Positions 8,440 through 17,310 of a DNA stretch of 38,490 nt are shown one piece after another. The notes beneath the pieces were generated by a model. The model was not told the DNA's origin. It saw nothing but the letters and a program-made list of their open reading frames with translations, and did not search any database. A program made the translations under genes and the position numbers. The first letter of the stretch is position 1. Each line of letters starts with the position of its first letter. This DNA comes from M55B132 sp964508895 (GTDB lineage Bacteria > Bacteroidota > Bacteroidia > Bacteroidales > B18-G4), in assembly GCA_964508895.1 (NCBI GenBank), contig CAZDWF010000018.1:1-38490 (forward strand), written 5' to 3'.

Positions 8440-9201
8440 ATGCCTGAAATATCTGCCGTAATAATCACACTTAATGAAGAGAAAAATATAGAGAAGTGCA
8501 TAAAATCTGTATCAGGTGTGGCTGATGAAATTGTGGTTGTTGATTCATTCTCTACAGATAAAACTGAAGAGATCTGCAGTAAGTATAAGGTGAAATTTGT
8601 AAAGCATAAATTTGAAGGGCACATTGAACAAAAGAATTACGCTATTACTGAAGCTAAATATCCCCATGTCTTGTCTCTCGATGCTGACGAAGCACTATCG
8701 GGAGAATTGATTGAATCCATCAAAGAGGTGAAAAACAACTGGAAGTATGATGGGTATTATTTTAACAGATTAACCAATTATTGCGGTAAATGGATAAAAC
8801 ATTGCGGGTGGTATCCTGATCAGAAACTTAGATTGTGGGATAGCCGAAAAGGATCATGGCAAGGAGAGAATCCTCATGACAAATATATTTTAGAACCCGG
8901 TTCAACACAAAAACACTTAAAAGGAAATTTATATCATTATTGCTTCTATACTATTGAGCAGCATATGGATCAGGTGAATAAATTCTCTTCAATTAAGGCA
9001 ATGGTTATGTATGAAAAAGGGAAGAAGAGTAACTGTCTCAAAATGTATATTAATCCCATATTCAAATTTGTAAAGGATTTCTATTTCAATAAAGGATTTC
9101 TCGACGGATATTATGGCTATGTAATCTGCAAGAATTCAGCCCATTCAAATTTCCTTAAATATGCGAAATTAAAGATGCTGTATAAAAATAATGAAGCTTA
9201 A
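8440..9201 (+). CDS. Family 2 glycosyltransferase, WaaE/KdtX-like
   Basis: A 253-residue GT-A fold enzyme. It begins with ISAVIITLNEEKNIEKCI, then EIVVVDSFSTDKT, and has the metal/nucleotide-sugar motif DAD at 81-83 in LSLDADEAL. The central WYPDQKLRLW and the following GENPHDK are characteristic of the LPS-core beta-1,4-glucosyltransferase (WaaE/KdtX) group. No membrane segment is evident, so it probably works at the cytoplasmic face of the inner membrane. It starts a four-gene surface-glycan run. The sugar and acceptor cannot be read from sequence. Confidence 0.87.
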   Translation: MPEISAVIITLNEEKNIEKCIKSVSGVADEIVVVDSFSTDKTEEICSKYKVKFVKHKFEGHIEQKNYAITEAKYPHVLSLDADEALSGELIESIKEVKNNWKYDGYYFNRLTNYCGKWIKHCGWYPDQKLRLWDSRKGSWQGENPHDKYILEPGSTQKHLKGNLYHYCFYTIEQHMDQVNKFSSIKAMVMYEKGKKSNCLKMYINPIFKFVKDFYFNKGFLDGYYGYVICKNSAHSNFLKYAKLKMLYKNNEA

Positions 9202-9242
9202 GCGCGGATTTTAAGCCGGGGATGAAAAATTAGAAGTGAAAA

Positions 9243-10337
9243 ATGAAAATCTGCTTTGTAAATACCAATAAAAATTGGGGAGGAGGAGAAAAATGGCATT
9301 GTGAAATGGCATTGCAAATGAATGTCAGGGATCATGATGTGTATTTTATTGCCCATCCCAATGGGAAGCTTATCAATAGATTAAAAGATAATGACATTAA
9401 AATTATCAAATTCAGGATTGGAAATCTCAGCTTCTTAAATCAATCAAAAATAAAGCATATTAAAAAAGTATTGAGGCGAATGGACCCTGATGTGATAATA
9501 CTTAATATGCCTTCAGACTTAAAATCAATTGGCATTGCTGCTTTCAAAGCCGGAATCAAAAACATCATTTACAGAAGGGGTAGCGCAATTCCTATACGTA
9601 ACTCAAAATTTAACAGGTACTTGTTTAAAAATGTTGTTAGTGGCATCCTGACAAATTCTGAGGAAACTAAAAACACCATTCTTCAAAATAATCCTGACCT
9701 TTTTGATCCTCATAAAATACGTGTGATCTATAATGGAATAAATATTGAAGAATTCAACAAACAGCCATCTCAAACACTCATCAAAAGGAACAATGAACAG
9801 ATCATCCTGGGAAATGCAGCTCGTTTGTCGCGACAAAAAGGACATGAGATCCTGTTTGACATTGCGAAAATCCTGAAAGAAAAAAATATTGATTTTCATC
9901 TTTATCTCGCCGGAACAGGAGAGAAAGAATCACATCTTAAGAAACTTGTTGAAAAGCTTGGTCTCAACAACAATATCACATTTTTGGGCTTCGTTAAAAA
10001 TATTAAGTCCTTCATGGAAGGAATTGATGTGTTCCTTCTGACATCAGAATGGGAAGGATTTGGCTATGTACTCGCAGAAGCAATGGCATGTAAAAAACCA
10101 TCAATAGCATTTAATATAAGCAGTAATCCTGAATTAATCAGTGATGGAGAAAATGGTTTTCTGGTAGAACCATTCGACAAAAATCAATTTGCTGAAAAAA
10201 TTGAATTACTTGCTAATGATGATAAACTAAGAGATGACTTAGGACAAAATGCAGAGAAAATATTAATGAATAAATTCACTCTTGATAAATCTGTAAGGGA
10301 ATTTAGTAGATTTATATCTGAATTAAAGGCGAAATGA
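9243..10337 (+). CDS. Family 4 glycosyltransferase (GT-B)
   Basis: A 364-residue GT-B enzyme. The N-terminal FVNTNKNWGGGEKW loop is typical of GT4 LPS/glycan transferases. The C-terminal half has GNAARLSRQKGHEIL, LAGTGE, ITFLGFV and the retaining-GT E-x7-E motif in SEWEGFGYVLAEAMA. The ATG at 9243 follows a 41-bp spacer after the GT2 gene. The 3' end overlaps the ligase-like gene by 4 bp (ATGA). It probably adds a hexose to a lipid-linked or LPS-core glycan; donor and linkage are unknown. Confidence 0.88.
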   Translation: MKICFVNTNKNWGGGEKWHCEMALQMNVRDHDVYFIAHPNGKLINRLKDNDIKIIKFRIGNLSFLNQSKIKHIKKVLRRMDPDVIILNMPSDLKSIGIAAFKAGIKNIIYRRGSAIPIRNSKFNRYLFKNVVSGILTNSEETKNTILQNNPDLFDPHKIRVIYNGINIEEFNKQPSQTLIKRNNEQIILGNAARLSRQKGHEILFDIAKILKEKNIDFHLYLAGTGEKESHLKKLVEKLGLNNNITFLGFVKNIKSFMEGIDVFLLTSEWEGFGYVLAEAMACKKPSIAFNISSNPELISDGENGFLVEPFDKNQFAEKIELLANDDKLRDDLGQNAEKILMNKFTLDKSVREFSRFISELKAK

Positions 10338-12007
10338 AAACACCTCCCATTACCATATTAAGGTATTTGTACTTTTTTGGGCTTGCCTTTATGATTGCAG
10401 CATTGCCTCTGTCAAAATTTGTAATGAGTGTTGGGCAGTTTTTTCTGGGTGCCGTTCTCCTTCTGGAGTATTTTAAGTTAAGTGTATTTTCTAAGAAGCT
10501 CAAATCTCAGCATCTTATTTTGCAAATGATTTTGTTCCTGCCACTTGGATTATTTTGTTTTCTGGAATCATTCTTTAGAATTTTTGAACGATTCTTCAGA
10601 AAAGATAATCTGCCGGCAATTATTTTCTTTAGCATTTTCTTCATTCATATACTGGGCTTGCTCTATACATCTGATTTTCAATATGCTTTCAAAGATCTGC
10701 GCATTAAACTCCCATTAATGATATTTCCTATCATACTCTCTGTAGCAAAACCTATTAATGAAATTCAATTAAGAAATCTTTTATTGCTTTTAAGTGCGGC
10801 TGTTTTTGCCGCAACATTAATTTGCTTCAGTTATCTGCTCCAGGATGGCATCTTCAATTTAAGAGACATCTCAGTTTTTATATCCCATATCAGATTCAGC
10901 CTCTTGATTGTTTTTGCTTTTTTCATTTTAGCCTATTATAGTATAAAAAAGATATATCCGGTTTTTATTAAAGCAGTTTTCATCATAGTTGCCTTATGGT
11001 TCATTGCCTACCTCACAGTTTCTGTTTCTATAACCGGATTATTAATGCTTGCAATAATTGGATTAGGAGTACTTCTGTATTTTGCTTTTCATCTTAAGAA
11101 TATCATTCTGAAATATCTCCTGATGCTAATAATAATTGCCCCTCTGCTTATTGGTTTTATATATGTTAGAAATATCTACCAGGATGTATATACTGTCAAA
11201 GAGTTAGATTTGAATAATCTTGATATATATACAGCACAAGGAAATCTTTACTGGCATAACTTTGATAATCTGAATACAGAAAATGGATATTACATTTGGT
11301 TTTACCTCTGCAGCAAAGAATATAAAGAAGCCTGGGATGCTCGCTCAAATATTAAAATCAATGAGCTTGACACGAAAGGACAATTTATAGAAGGAACCCT
11401 GATAAGATATCTTACAAGTAAAGGATACAGAAAAGATGCAAAAGGTGTTAATGCATTGACAGATAAAGAAATAAGGCTTATTGAGAATGGTGTGGCCAAC
11501 TGTAATTTCCAGGAGAAATCAGCTTTGTATAACAGAATTAACAGTATTTTCTGGGGAATAAAAAAATATAATGAGACACATAATGCCAGTGGCCATTCTG
11601 TAATGCAAAGAATTGAATACTGGAAAGTTTCTAAAGAAATAATTAACGACTACTGGCTTACTGGTGTTGGAACCGGAGATGTTATCATTGCCATTAAGAA
11701 GCAATATGAAAAAATGAATACCAGGCTGGAAGAAAAATTTCGTTGGAGATCACATAATCAATACCTGTCAATTTTCATCGCCTTTGGAATATTCGGTTTT
11801 TTATGGTTCTTATTTGCTCTTGTCTATCCTGCTGCAAAAATGGGTAAGTTTAGAGATTATTTCTTCATTGTATTCTTTTCTATCATAATGCTATCAATGT
11901 TAACCGAAGACACAATGGAAACTCAGGCAGGTGTGACTATCATTGCTTGCCTTTATTCATTATTAGTCTTTGCCAGAAAAAATCAGATAGCAGAAATTAC
12001 TAACTAA
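10334..12007 (+). CDS. O-antigen ligase-like (Wzy_C/WaaL) membrane protein
   Basis: A 557-residue polytopic membrane protein of the O-antigen ligase/polymerase type, which joins or polymerises glycans at the periplasmic face. About ten hydrophobic segments flank one large soluble loop (roughly residues 280-465). The family pattern is visible: an Arg in MQRIEYWKVSKEI (R426), then LTGVGTGD, then the His in RSHNQYLSIFIAFGIFG (H474), matching the R...W...GvGxG...HN.yL layout of Wzy_C proteins. The loop is larger than the compact versions I know and starts with TAQGNLYWHN-like aromatic sequence. It overlaps the GT4 gene by 4 bp and is 3 bp from the lipid kinase gene. Ligase versus polymerase cannot be decided here. 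Confidence 0.78.
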   Translation: MKTPPITILRYLYFFGLAFMIAALPLSKFVMSVGQFFLGAVLLLEYFKLSVFSKKLKSQHLILQMILFLPLGLFCFLESFFRIFERFFRKDNLPAIIFFSIFFIHILGLLYTSDFQYAFKDLRIKLPLMIFPIILSVAKPINEIQLRNLLLLLSAAVFAATLICFSYLLQDGIFNLRDISVFISHIRFSLLIVFAFFILAYYSIKKIYPVFIKAVFIIVALWFIAYLTVSVSITGLLMLAIIGLGVLLYFAFHLKNIILKYLLMLIIIAPLLIGFIYVRNIYQDVYTVKELDLNNLDIYTAQGNLYWHNFDNLNTENGYYIWFYLCSKEYKEAWDARSNIKINELDTKGQFIEGTLIRYLTSKGYRKDAKGVNALTDKEIRLIENGVANCNFQEKSALYNRINSIFWGIKKYNETHNASGHSVMQRIEYWKVSKEIINDYWLTGVGTGDVIIAIKKQYEKMNTRLEEKFRWRSHNQYLSIFIAFGIFGFLWFLFALVYPAAKMGKFRDYFFIVFFSIIMLSMLTEDTMETQAGVTIIACLYSLLVFARKNQIAEITN

Positions 12008-12010
12008 AAC

Positions 12011-12985
12011 ATGACACTTAATAACTTGACTTATAAAGATGAAGACTGGCTGGTAATTGTTAATCCTAATGCCGGAAATAAAAAAGGTGAAAGAGACTGG
12101 CCTGAAATTTCCCGATTATTAGAAAATTCAGGATTCAGAACCAAGGTTTTTCATACTGAACACATGCTTCATGCTGTTGAACTTACAAGAAATGGCATTG
12201 AAAATGGTTATAAAAATATAATTGTTGTGGGAGGAGACGGAACTCTCAATGAAGTGTTGAACGGAATTACATCCCAGAAAAAAACAGCAATTAAAGATAT
12301 CAAACTGGGTATGATAATGGTTGGAACAGGTAATGATTGGGGGCGAACCTTTAACATTCCTGCTAAATATAAAAAAGCAATTAATGTTATAAAAAAAGGA
12401 AAGACCTTTTTCCAGGATATTGCTTCAGTATCTTATCCTGAAGAAGACAAAAAACCCAAAAGATACTTTATAAATATGGCAGGATTGGGCTTTGATGGAC
12501 TGGTGGCAAAAAAAACCAATCAGATGAAAGAAAGAGGGAAGGGTGGTAAACTGGCATATATTAGTAATCTTCTTCTTGGCTTATTTCAATACAGATCCAT
12601 AAAAATCAACATGATAATTGATGGGAAAAAAGTTTTTTCAGGAAAGATCTTCAGTATGATCATTGGTATTGGCCAGTATAATGGTGGTGGTATGATGCAG
12701 GCCCCGGATGCTGTTCCGGATGATGGTCAGTTTGAAGTAAGTATTTTCAAATCTGTTTCAAAACTCAGGATAGTTGTGAACCTTTACCGCTTATACCTGG
12801 GAACAATAAGTCATGTCTCTTTCGTTAAAGCATTCAAGGGTAAAAATATTTGCATAGAATCTATCCCGCCTGGAAGCATTTTACTTGAAGTGGATGGAGA
12901 ATCATTAGGGAAAGGACCGTACGAGTTTCAGATTTATCCAAAAAATCTTCATGTTATCATTAACAAATTAAAAAAGAGAAAATAG
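12011..12985 (+). CDS. Diacylglycerol kinase family lipid kinase (YegS/DgkB-like)
   Basis: A 324-residue soluble or membrane-peripheral lipid kinase. Catalytic-domain motifs are NPNAGNKKG (18-26), the ATP-binding VGGDGTLNEVLNG (73-85) and GTGNDWGR (105-112). The C-terminal beta domain contains AGLGFDG, GGGMMQAPDAVPDDG and LEVDGES, as in YegS, DgkB and BmrU. These enzymes phosphorylate diacylglycerol or related lipids using ATP. Placement 3 bp after an O-antigen-ligase-like gene hints at recycling of a lipid by-product or carrier of glycan transfer, which is inference. It is convergent with ispG with only 3 bp between the two stops. Confidence 0.88.
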   Translation: MTLNNLTYKDEDWLVIVNPNAGNKKGERDWPEISRLLENSGFRTKVFHTEHMLHAVELTRNGIENGYKNIIVVGGDGTLNEVLNGITSQKKTAIKDIKLGMIMVGTGNDWGRTFNIPAKYKKAINVIKKGKTFFQDIASVSYPEEDKKPKRYFINMAGLGFDGLVAKKTNQMKERGKGGKLAYISNLLLGLFQYRSIKINMIIDGKKVFSGKIFSMIIGIGQYNGGGMMQAPDAVPDDGQFEVSIFKSVSKLRIVVNLYRLYLGTISHVSFVKAFKGKNICIESIPPGSILLEVDGESLGKGPYEFQIYPKNLHVIINKLKKRK

Positions 12986-12988
12986 GAT

Positions 12989-14614
12989 TTATACTTCCAG
13001 CCAGTCACCACTCTCTTTGATCAATTCCACTAACTCTTTTATAGCATCATTCTGATCAACATTTGATTTGATAAGATTATTCGCTTTATAGAGGTTTACC
13101 TTTCCCGGACCAGAACCCACATACCCATAGTCAGCATCAGCCATCTCTCCCGGACCATTTACTATACAACCCATAACTGCGATCTTCAATCCTTTCAGAT
13201 GAGATGTTTTTTCCTTCACAGCCTTCAAAACTCCAAGTATATCGAATTGAGTTCTTCCGCATGTAGGACAGGATATGTATTCTGTTTTTGTGCTTCTTAA
13301 CCTTAAGAACTGTAATATTGAAAAAGCAACTTCAAGGCTTTTTCCATCATCAATTGTAGTATCAAAGAATATCCCATCTGCATTCCCATCTATCATTGCA
13401 AGCGATATTATTGATGAAGCAAAAATCAATGATTCTTCATTACACTTATCATGTTCAAAGTAGGCAATAGTTTTGGTATCCTTATTTAATTTCTCTCTTA
13501 GATTTTCTATTTCCTGAATACCTGATAGTGGGTGCTTATGATCTATTTTATAAAAATGCAGATTACCATTAAACTCATTTGACAGTCTGTCATATAATTT
13601 TCCGTCTTTATAAATAAGATCCACATCAATTGGTTCTGATCTTCTAAATGTATTCCCTATAACAGGATATTTTACCTCTTCATTATTGATTAAAATTGGA
13701 TATTTCGCTAAAGGGAAATCCGTCTTCAGATCTGTTTGTTGTGGCTCAGCCTCTCTGATTTTTTCAAAAGGTTTTACAATAAACTTTGCCACAGAGATTT
13801 CATTTTCAGGAGCTTCTGTTAAGGAAACCCTTACAGTATCTCCAATACCCTGTGCCAGCAAAGGCCCAATGCCTGAAGCAGAGCGGATCCTGCCATCCAG
13901 ATCACTTCCGGCTTCTGTAACCCCCAGATGTAATGGATAATCAAATCCTTCATCATTCATCATCTTTATCAGAAGCCGTGTAGAATAAACCATTACCCTT
14001 ACATCACTCGACTTCATTGATAATACAAGATTATGAAAATCAAGATCACTGCATATTCTTATGAATTCCATTGCTGATTCTGCCATCCCTTTAACAGTAT
14101 TACCATATTTTAGCAATATCCTGTTAGAAAGTGATCCATGATTAGTGCCAATGCGTATTGCAGTATTATGTGTTTTACAGATTTCTATTAATGGAAGCAA
14201 GCCATCCTTAATTCTTTTTAGCTCATCCTTGTATTCAATATTCGTGTAAAAAGATTTTGAAGTATTTCTTTCAATATAATTCCCAGGATTAATCCTTACT
14301 TTCTCTACGATTTTTGCTGCAATTTCAGCAACCTTCGGATTAAAATGTATATCAGCAATCAGAGGAACATCGTATCCTGATCCTGATAAATCATTCTTTA
14401 TCTGTGTAAGTTGATGAGCTTCTCTCACATTTCTGGCCGTGAAACGTACCATATCAGCACCGGCATCAATTATTCTTTTGCTTTGATCAACTGTGGCAGC
14501 AATATCCAGGGTTGATGTATTTGTCATTGATTGAAGTAATACCGGATAATTACCTCCCAGCTTTAAGTTGCCGATACTTACAACCCTCGATTTATATGAT
14601 CGAAACACTTCCAT
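12989..14614 (-). CDS. ispG: 4-hydroxy-3-methylbut-2-en-1-yl diphosphate synthase (IspG/GcpE), long form
   Basis: A 541-residue enzyme of the MEP isoprenoid pathway, converting MEcPP to HMBPP with a [4Fe-4S] cluster. The N-terminal TIM barrel contains LLQSMTNTSTLD, GADMVRFTARN, IADIHFNPKVA and RINPGN. The C-terminal cluster domain has CPTCGRT (C449, C452) and GCIVNGPGE (C483 and the Glu ligand E490). Between them is the extra domain (about residues 275-425) found in plants, Chlamydia and Bacteroidota, which makes this about 160 residues longer than E. coli IspG. The ATG at 14614 is preferred over an in-frame TTG 15 bases upstream, because a TAGATTTG promoter box lies at 14641-14634. All ligands are present. 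Confidence 0.95.
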   Translation of the reverse strand: MEVFRSYKSRVVSIGNLKLGGNYPVLLQSMTNTSTLDIAATVDQSKRIIDAGADMVRFTARNVREAHQLTQIKNDLSGSGYDVPLIADIHFNPKVAEIAAKIVEKVRINPGNYIERNTSKSFYTNIEYKDELKRIKDGLLPLIEICKTHNTAIRIGTNHGSLSNRILLKYGNTVKGMAESAMEFIRICSDLDFHNLVLSMKSSDVRVMVYSTRLLIKMMNDEGFDYPLHLGVTEAGSDLDGRIRSASGIGPLLAQGIGDTVRVSLTEAPENEISVAKFIVKPFEKIREAEPQQTDLKTDFPLAKYPILINNEEVKYPVIGNTFRRSEPIDVDLIYKDGKLYDRLSNEFNGNLHFYKIDHKHPLSGIQEIENLREKLNKDTKTIAYFEHDKCNEESLIFASSIISLAMIDGNADGIFFDTTIDDGKSLEVAFSILQFLRLRSTKTEYISCPTCGRTQFDILGVLKAVKEKTSHLKGLKIAVMGCIVNGPGEMADADYGYVGSGPGKVNLYKANNLIKSNVDQNDAIKELVELIKESGDWLEV

Positions 14615-14633
14615 TTTCTGATTAATCAATTAG

Positions 14634-14664
14634 CAAATCTAATAACTAAAACCTAAAACAGCAA
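14634..14664 (-). promoter_or_regulatory. Promoter of ispG
   Basis: Read on the minus strand, TTG (14664-14662) is followed after 20 bp by TAGATTTG (14641-14634), a full match to TAnnTTTG. The predicted transcript start lies a few bases before the ATG at 14614. Confidence 0.6.
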
Positions 14665-14922
14665 TTCCTGAATCAATACATTGAAGATATAAAACATGTA
14701 TTTGAATTATTAGTCCTCCTTATAATAAATACTTATCGTAAATTTATTGCTCAAAACATTAGAAACATTCAAAGATTATTATGAAAATATTATTATTTAT
14801 CCTGCGAATTAATAGAGTTTTATTCCCTCTAATACAGCAATAAATTATATAAAAAACAGTTAAAATATATAATATTATCTAACAGGAAATAGTTTTGAGG
14901 AATTATCGCTTGCGATCTTTCC

Positions 14923-14943
14923 CGTCACGCCTCACGCGTTACG
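14923..14943 (+). repeat. Heptamer array A (CGTYACG x3) upstream of porZ
   Basis: Three contiguous 7-bp units: CGTCACG, CCTCACG and CGTTACG. The same unit occurs at 21820-21847 and 34798-34825. It ends 35 bp before the porZ ATG. The flanking AATTATCGCT (14901-14910) resembles AATATTCGCT (21811-21820) at the second array. Confidence 0.75.
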
Positions 14944-14978
14944 AATAACAAACTAAAGATTCAAAAGAGAAAACACAT

Positions 14979-17309
14979 ATGAATAAAAAGAACTTATTAC
15001 TTCTTATTTCAATCATTTTCATTTCGCAACAATCATTTTCACAGAGTGTGGCAATTGGCCAATGGCGGGATCATCTTCCTTGGGGATATACTGTTGCAAT
15101 TGAAAAAGCTGGCAATATGGTTTATTGCGCAACACCTTATGGGGTCATTATTTATGATGATGATAATGAAGAAATGAGCAGGTTGACAAAAATTAATGGA
15201 TTATCAGATATTGGCATTAGCGACCTGGCCTTCAAAGCTGAATTATCATGTTTTGTAATTGCATATTCAAATACAAATATTGACCTTATCAAATCAAATG
15301 TTATCATTAACATACCTGATATAAAAAGAAAACAGATTCTCGGAAATAAGACAATTAACAAAGTTATTATTAAAGATAATTACGCATACATTTCATGTGG
15401 TTTTGGCATTGTTGTTATTGACCTTATTAAAGAAGAAGTTCACGATACTTATTATATTGGCCCTGAAGGCACTCAGATAAACGTATTTGATATTGCCTAT
15501 AATGATACTTCCTTCTTTGCAGCTACCGAAAAAGGAATTTATTATGCGAGTGTGAGCAGCCCGAACCTTGCCAATTTCGCAGAATGGCATAAGATTACCG
15601 CAATCAATCCGAATGTTCAGTATAACCTTATTGAAGCGTTCTCAGGAAAAATACTTACAAACAGAAACAGCCATTCTTCCACATATACTGATACAGTATT
15701 GGTATTCGACGGTAATACCTGGCAACCAATGAGTTTTCAGGATGACCAAAATGTTAACAACCTTAGAACCTGTGAAGACCGCCTTGTAATTGCTTTCGAT
15801 TACTATGTAGAAGTATTTGATACTCAGCTTAATGAAGCATTCAAAGTGTTTGATGTTGGTGGACAAAATCCTCAACCTAATGATGCTATTGTTTTGGGTG
15901 TTGAAGATCTTTGGATTGCTGACCGGGCAAGGGGCATGCTTAAAACGTGGAGCCAGGGTTATAACTTCAGGCAAATAATGCCTGCTGGTCCTGGCACTAT
16001 AGATATTTTTGATATTTCCATTCAGGGAGGAAACCTTTGGATGGTACCGGGAGGTATGAATGGTGCATGGGCAAATCTCTGGAAAGGAGCCCAGGTCTTT
16101 TCTTTTATCAATGAAGCTTGGCAGGTAATTGATGGATATAATTCTCCAGGATTAGATACTTTGCGTGATATGGTTACTGTTGCTGTAAATCCTAATAATC
16201 CATCCCAGGTTTTTGCAGGATCATGGAACAGGGGTTTGGTGCAAATTGATGACAGACAGCTAACTGAAATCTATAACACTCAAAATAGCTCACTTGAAGC
16301 CAATCTAATTCTTGGTGGAGAAAATATTAAAATTGGGGGAAGTTGTTTTGATAATAATGGCACCCTATGGGTAACAAGCTCTGGTGCCGACAAAGTTTTA
16401 TCAAGCAGAACAGCGGGTGGTGAATGGACTACTTATAATACTGGTTCTATCGCCAGCAGTAAGGATGTAAGTGAATTGATAATTGATGATTATAATCAAA
16501 AATGGTACAGGGCAAGACATAATGCAAGTAATCAATACTACTTATATGTATTTAATGAAAACTCCACTTCAGGAAAAACTTATATAGGGCTTAATGCCGT
16601 TGAAAATAATGGAAGCATTCCGGGAAGCAATGTATATTCGCTCGCAAAAGACTTGGATGGAGAGATCTGGGTAGGAACAGATGAAGGAATTGCCATATTC
16701 TATAATCCTGAACAGGTTTTATTAAATAATCCTGTAAATGCTGAACGCCCTCTTGTGAATTTTGATGGTTACGTTCAATATCTACTTGAGACAGAAATTG
16801 TAACATGTATTGATGTTGACGGAGCTAACAGAAAATGGGTCGGTACTGACAGAGCCGGTGTTTTTCTTTTATCTCATGATGGTACAGAACAGGTATATCA
16901 TTTCACAGAGGACAATAGTCCTTTATTCTCCAATAATATTACCGACCTGGCTATTAACCAGTTAACAGGAGAAGTGTTTTTTGGAACCTCAAAAGGAATG
17001 ATAGCTTTTAAAGGAACTGCCACTGAGCCAAGTGATAACTTTGATGACAATGTTCATGCATTCCCAAATCCGGTTAAATCAGATTACAATGGTGAGATTG
17101 GCATTGACGGATTAATGAATAACTCAGTGGTAAAAATAACCAACGTCTCCGGAAGTATTATATATGAAACCCGTTCTGAAGGTGGCAGAGCTGTATGGAA
17201 TGGAAAAGATTTATCAGGAAAAAGAGCAAAATCAGGTGTTTATCTGGTTTTTGTAAGTGATGAAGTGGGGAATGAAAAGATGGTGACAAAGATTCTATTT
17301 TTAAATTAA
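14979..17309 (+). CDS. porZ: PorZ-like T9SS beta-propeller protein with type A C-terminal sorting domain
   Basis: A 776-residue exported protein with a signal peptide (residues 1-22, hydrophobic LLLLISIIFIS, ending in SFSQ). The mature start AIGQWRDHLPWGYTVAIEKAGNMVYCATPYGVI is the PorZ/two-component-propeller pattern, and repeated blades such as GEIWVGTDEGIAIFYNPE and RKWVGTDRAGVFLLS follow. The last 85 or so residues form a type A CTD: HAFPNPVKSDYNG..., VKITNVSGSIIYET, GVYLVFVSDE, MVTKILFLN. P. gingivalis PorZ has a similar length (about 780) and belongs to the attachment complex that links T9SS cargo to anionic LPS. It sits 1 bp before recO, a linkage I recall from other Bacteroidota. The family call comes from recalled sequence patterns, not a search. 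Confidence 0.8.
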   Translation: MNKKNLLLLISIIFISQQSFSQSVAIGQWRDHLPWGYTVAIEKAGNMVYCATPYGVIIYDDDNEEMSRLTKINGLSDIGISDLAFKAELSCFVIAYSNTNIDLIKSNVIINIPDIKRKQILGNKTINKVIIKDNYAYISCGFGIVVIDLIKEEVHDTYYIGPEGTQINVFDIAYNDTSFFAATEKGIYYASVSSPNLANFAEWHKITAINPNVQYNLIEAFSGKILTNRNSHSSTYTDTVLVFDGNTWQPMSFQDDQNVNNLRTCEDRLVIAFDYYVEVFDTQLNEAFKVFDVGGQNPQPNDAIVLGVEDLWIADRARGMLKTWSQGYNFRQIMPAGPGTIDIFDISIQGGNLWMVPGGMNGAWANLWKGAQVFSFINEAWQVIDGYNSPGLDTLRDMVTVAVNPNNPSQVFAGSWNRGLVQIDDRQLTEIYNTQNSSLEANLILGGENIKIGGSCFDNNGTLWVTSSGADKVLSSRTAGGEWTTYNTGSIASSKDVSELIIDDYNQKWYRARHNASNQYYLYVFNENSTSGKTYIGLNAVENNGSIPGSNVYSLAKDLDGEIWVGTDEGIAIFYNPEQVLLNNPVNAERPLVNFDGYVQYLLETEIVTCIDVDGANRKWVGTDRAGVFLLSHDGTEQVYHFTEDNSPLFSNNITDLAINQLTGEVFFGTSKGMIAFKGTATEPSDNFDDNVHAFPNPVKSDYNGEIGIDGLMNNSVVKITNVSGSIIYETRSEGGRAVWNGKDLSGKRAKSGVYLVFVSDEVGNEKMVTKILFLN

Positions 17310-17310
17310 A

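Larger units (their letters stand above)
14615..14978. other. Divergent intergenic region ispG/porZ
   Basis: This is 364 bp of A+T-rich spacer without a plausible gene. It holds the ispG promoter at its left end and a three-unit CGTYACG heptamer array (14923-14943) 35 bp before the porZ start. No clear TAnnTTTG box was found for porZ. I see no RNA-gene-like structure in the remainder. Confidence 0.6.

Noticed and set aside
14798..14943. CRISPR-like array
   Set aside because: The repeats are only 7 bp, contiguous and without spacers; no cas genes are present.
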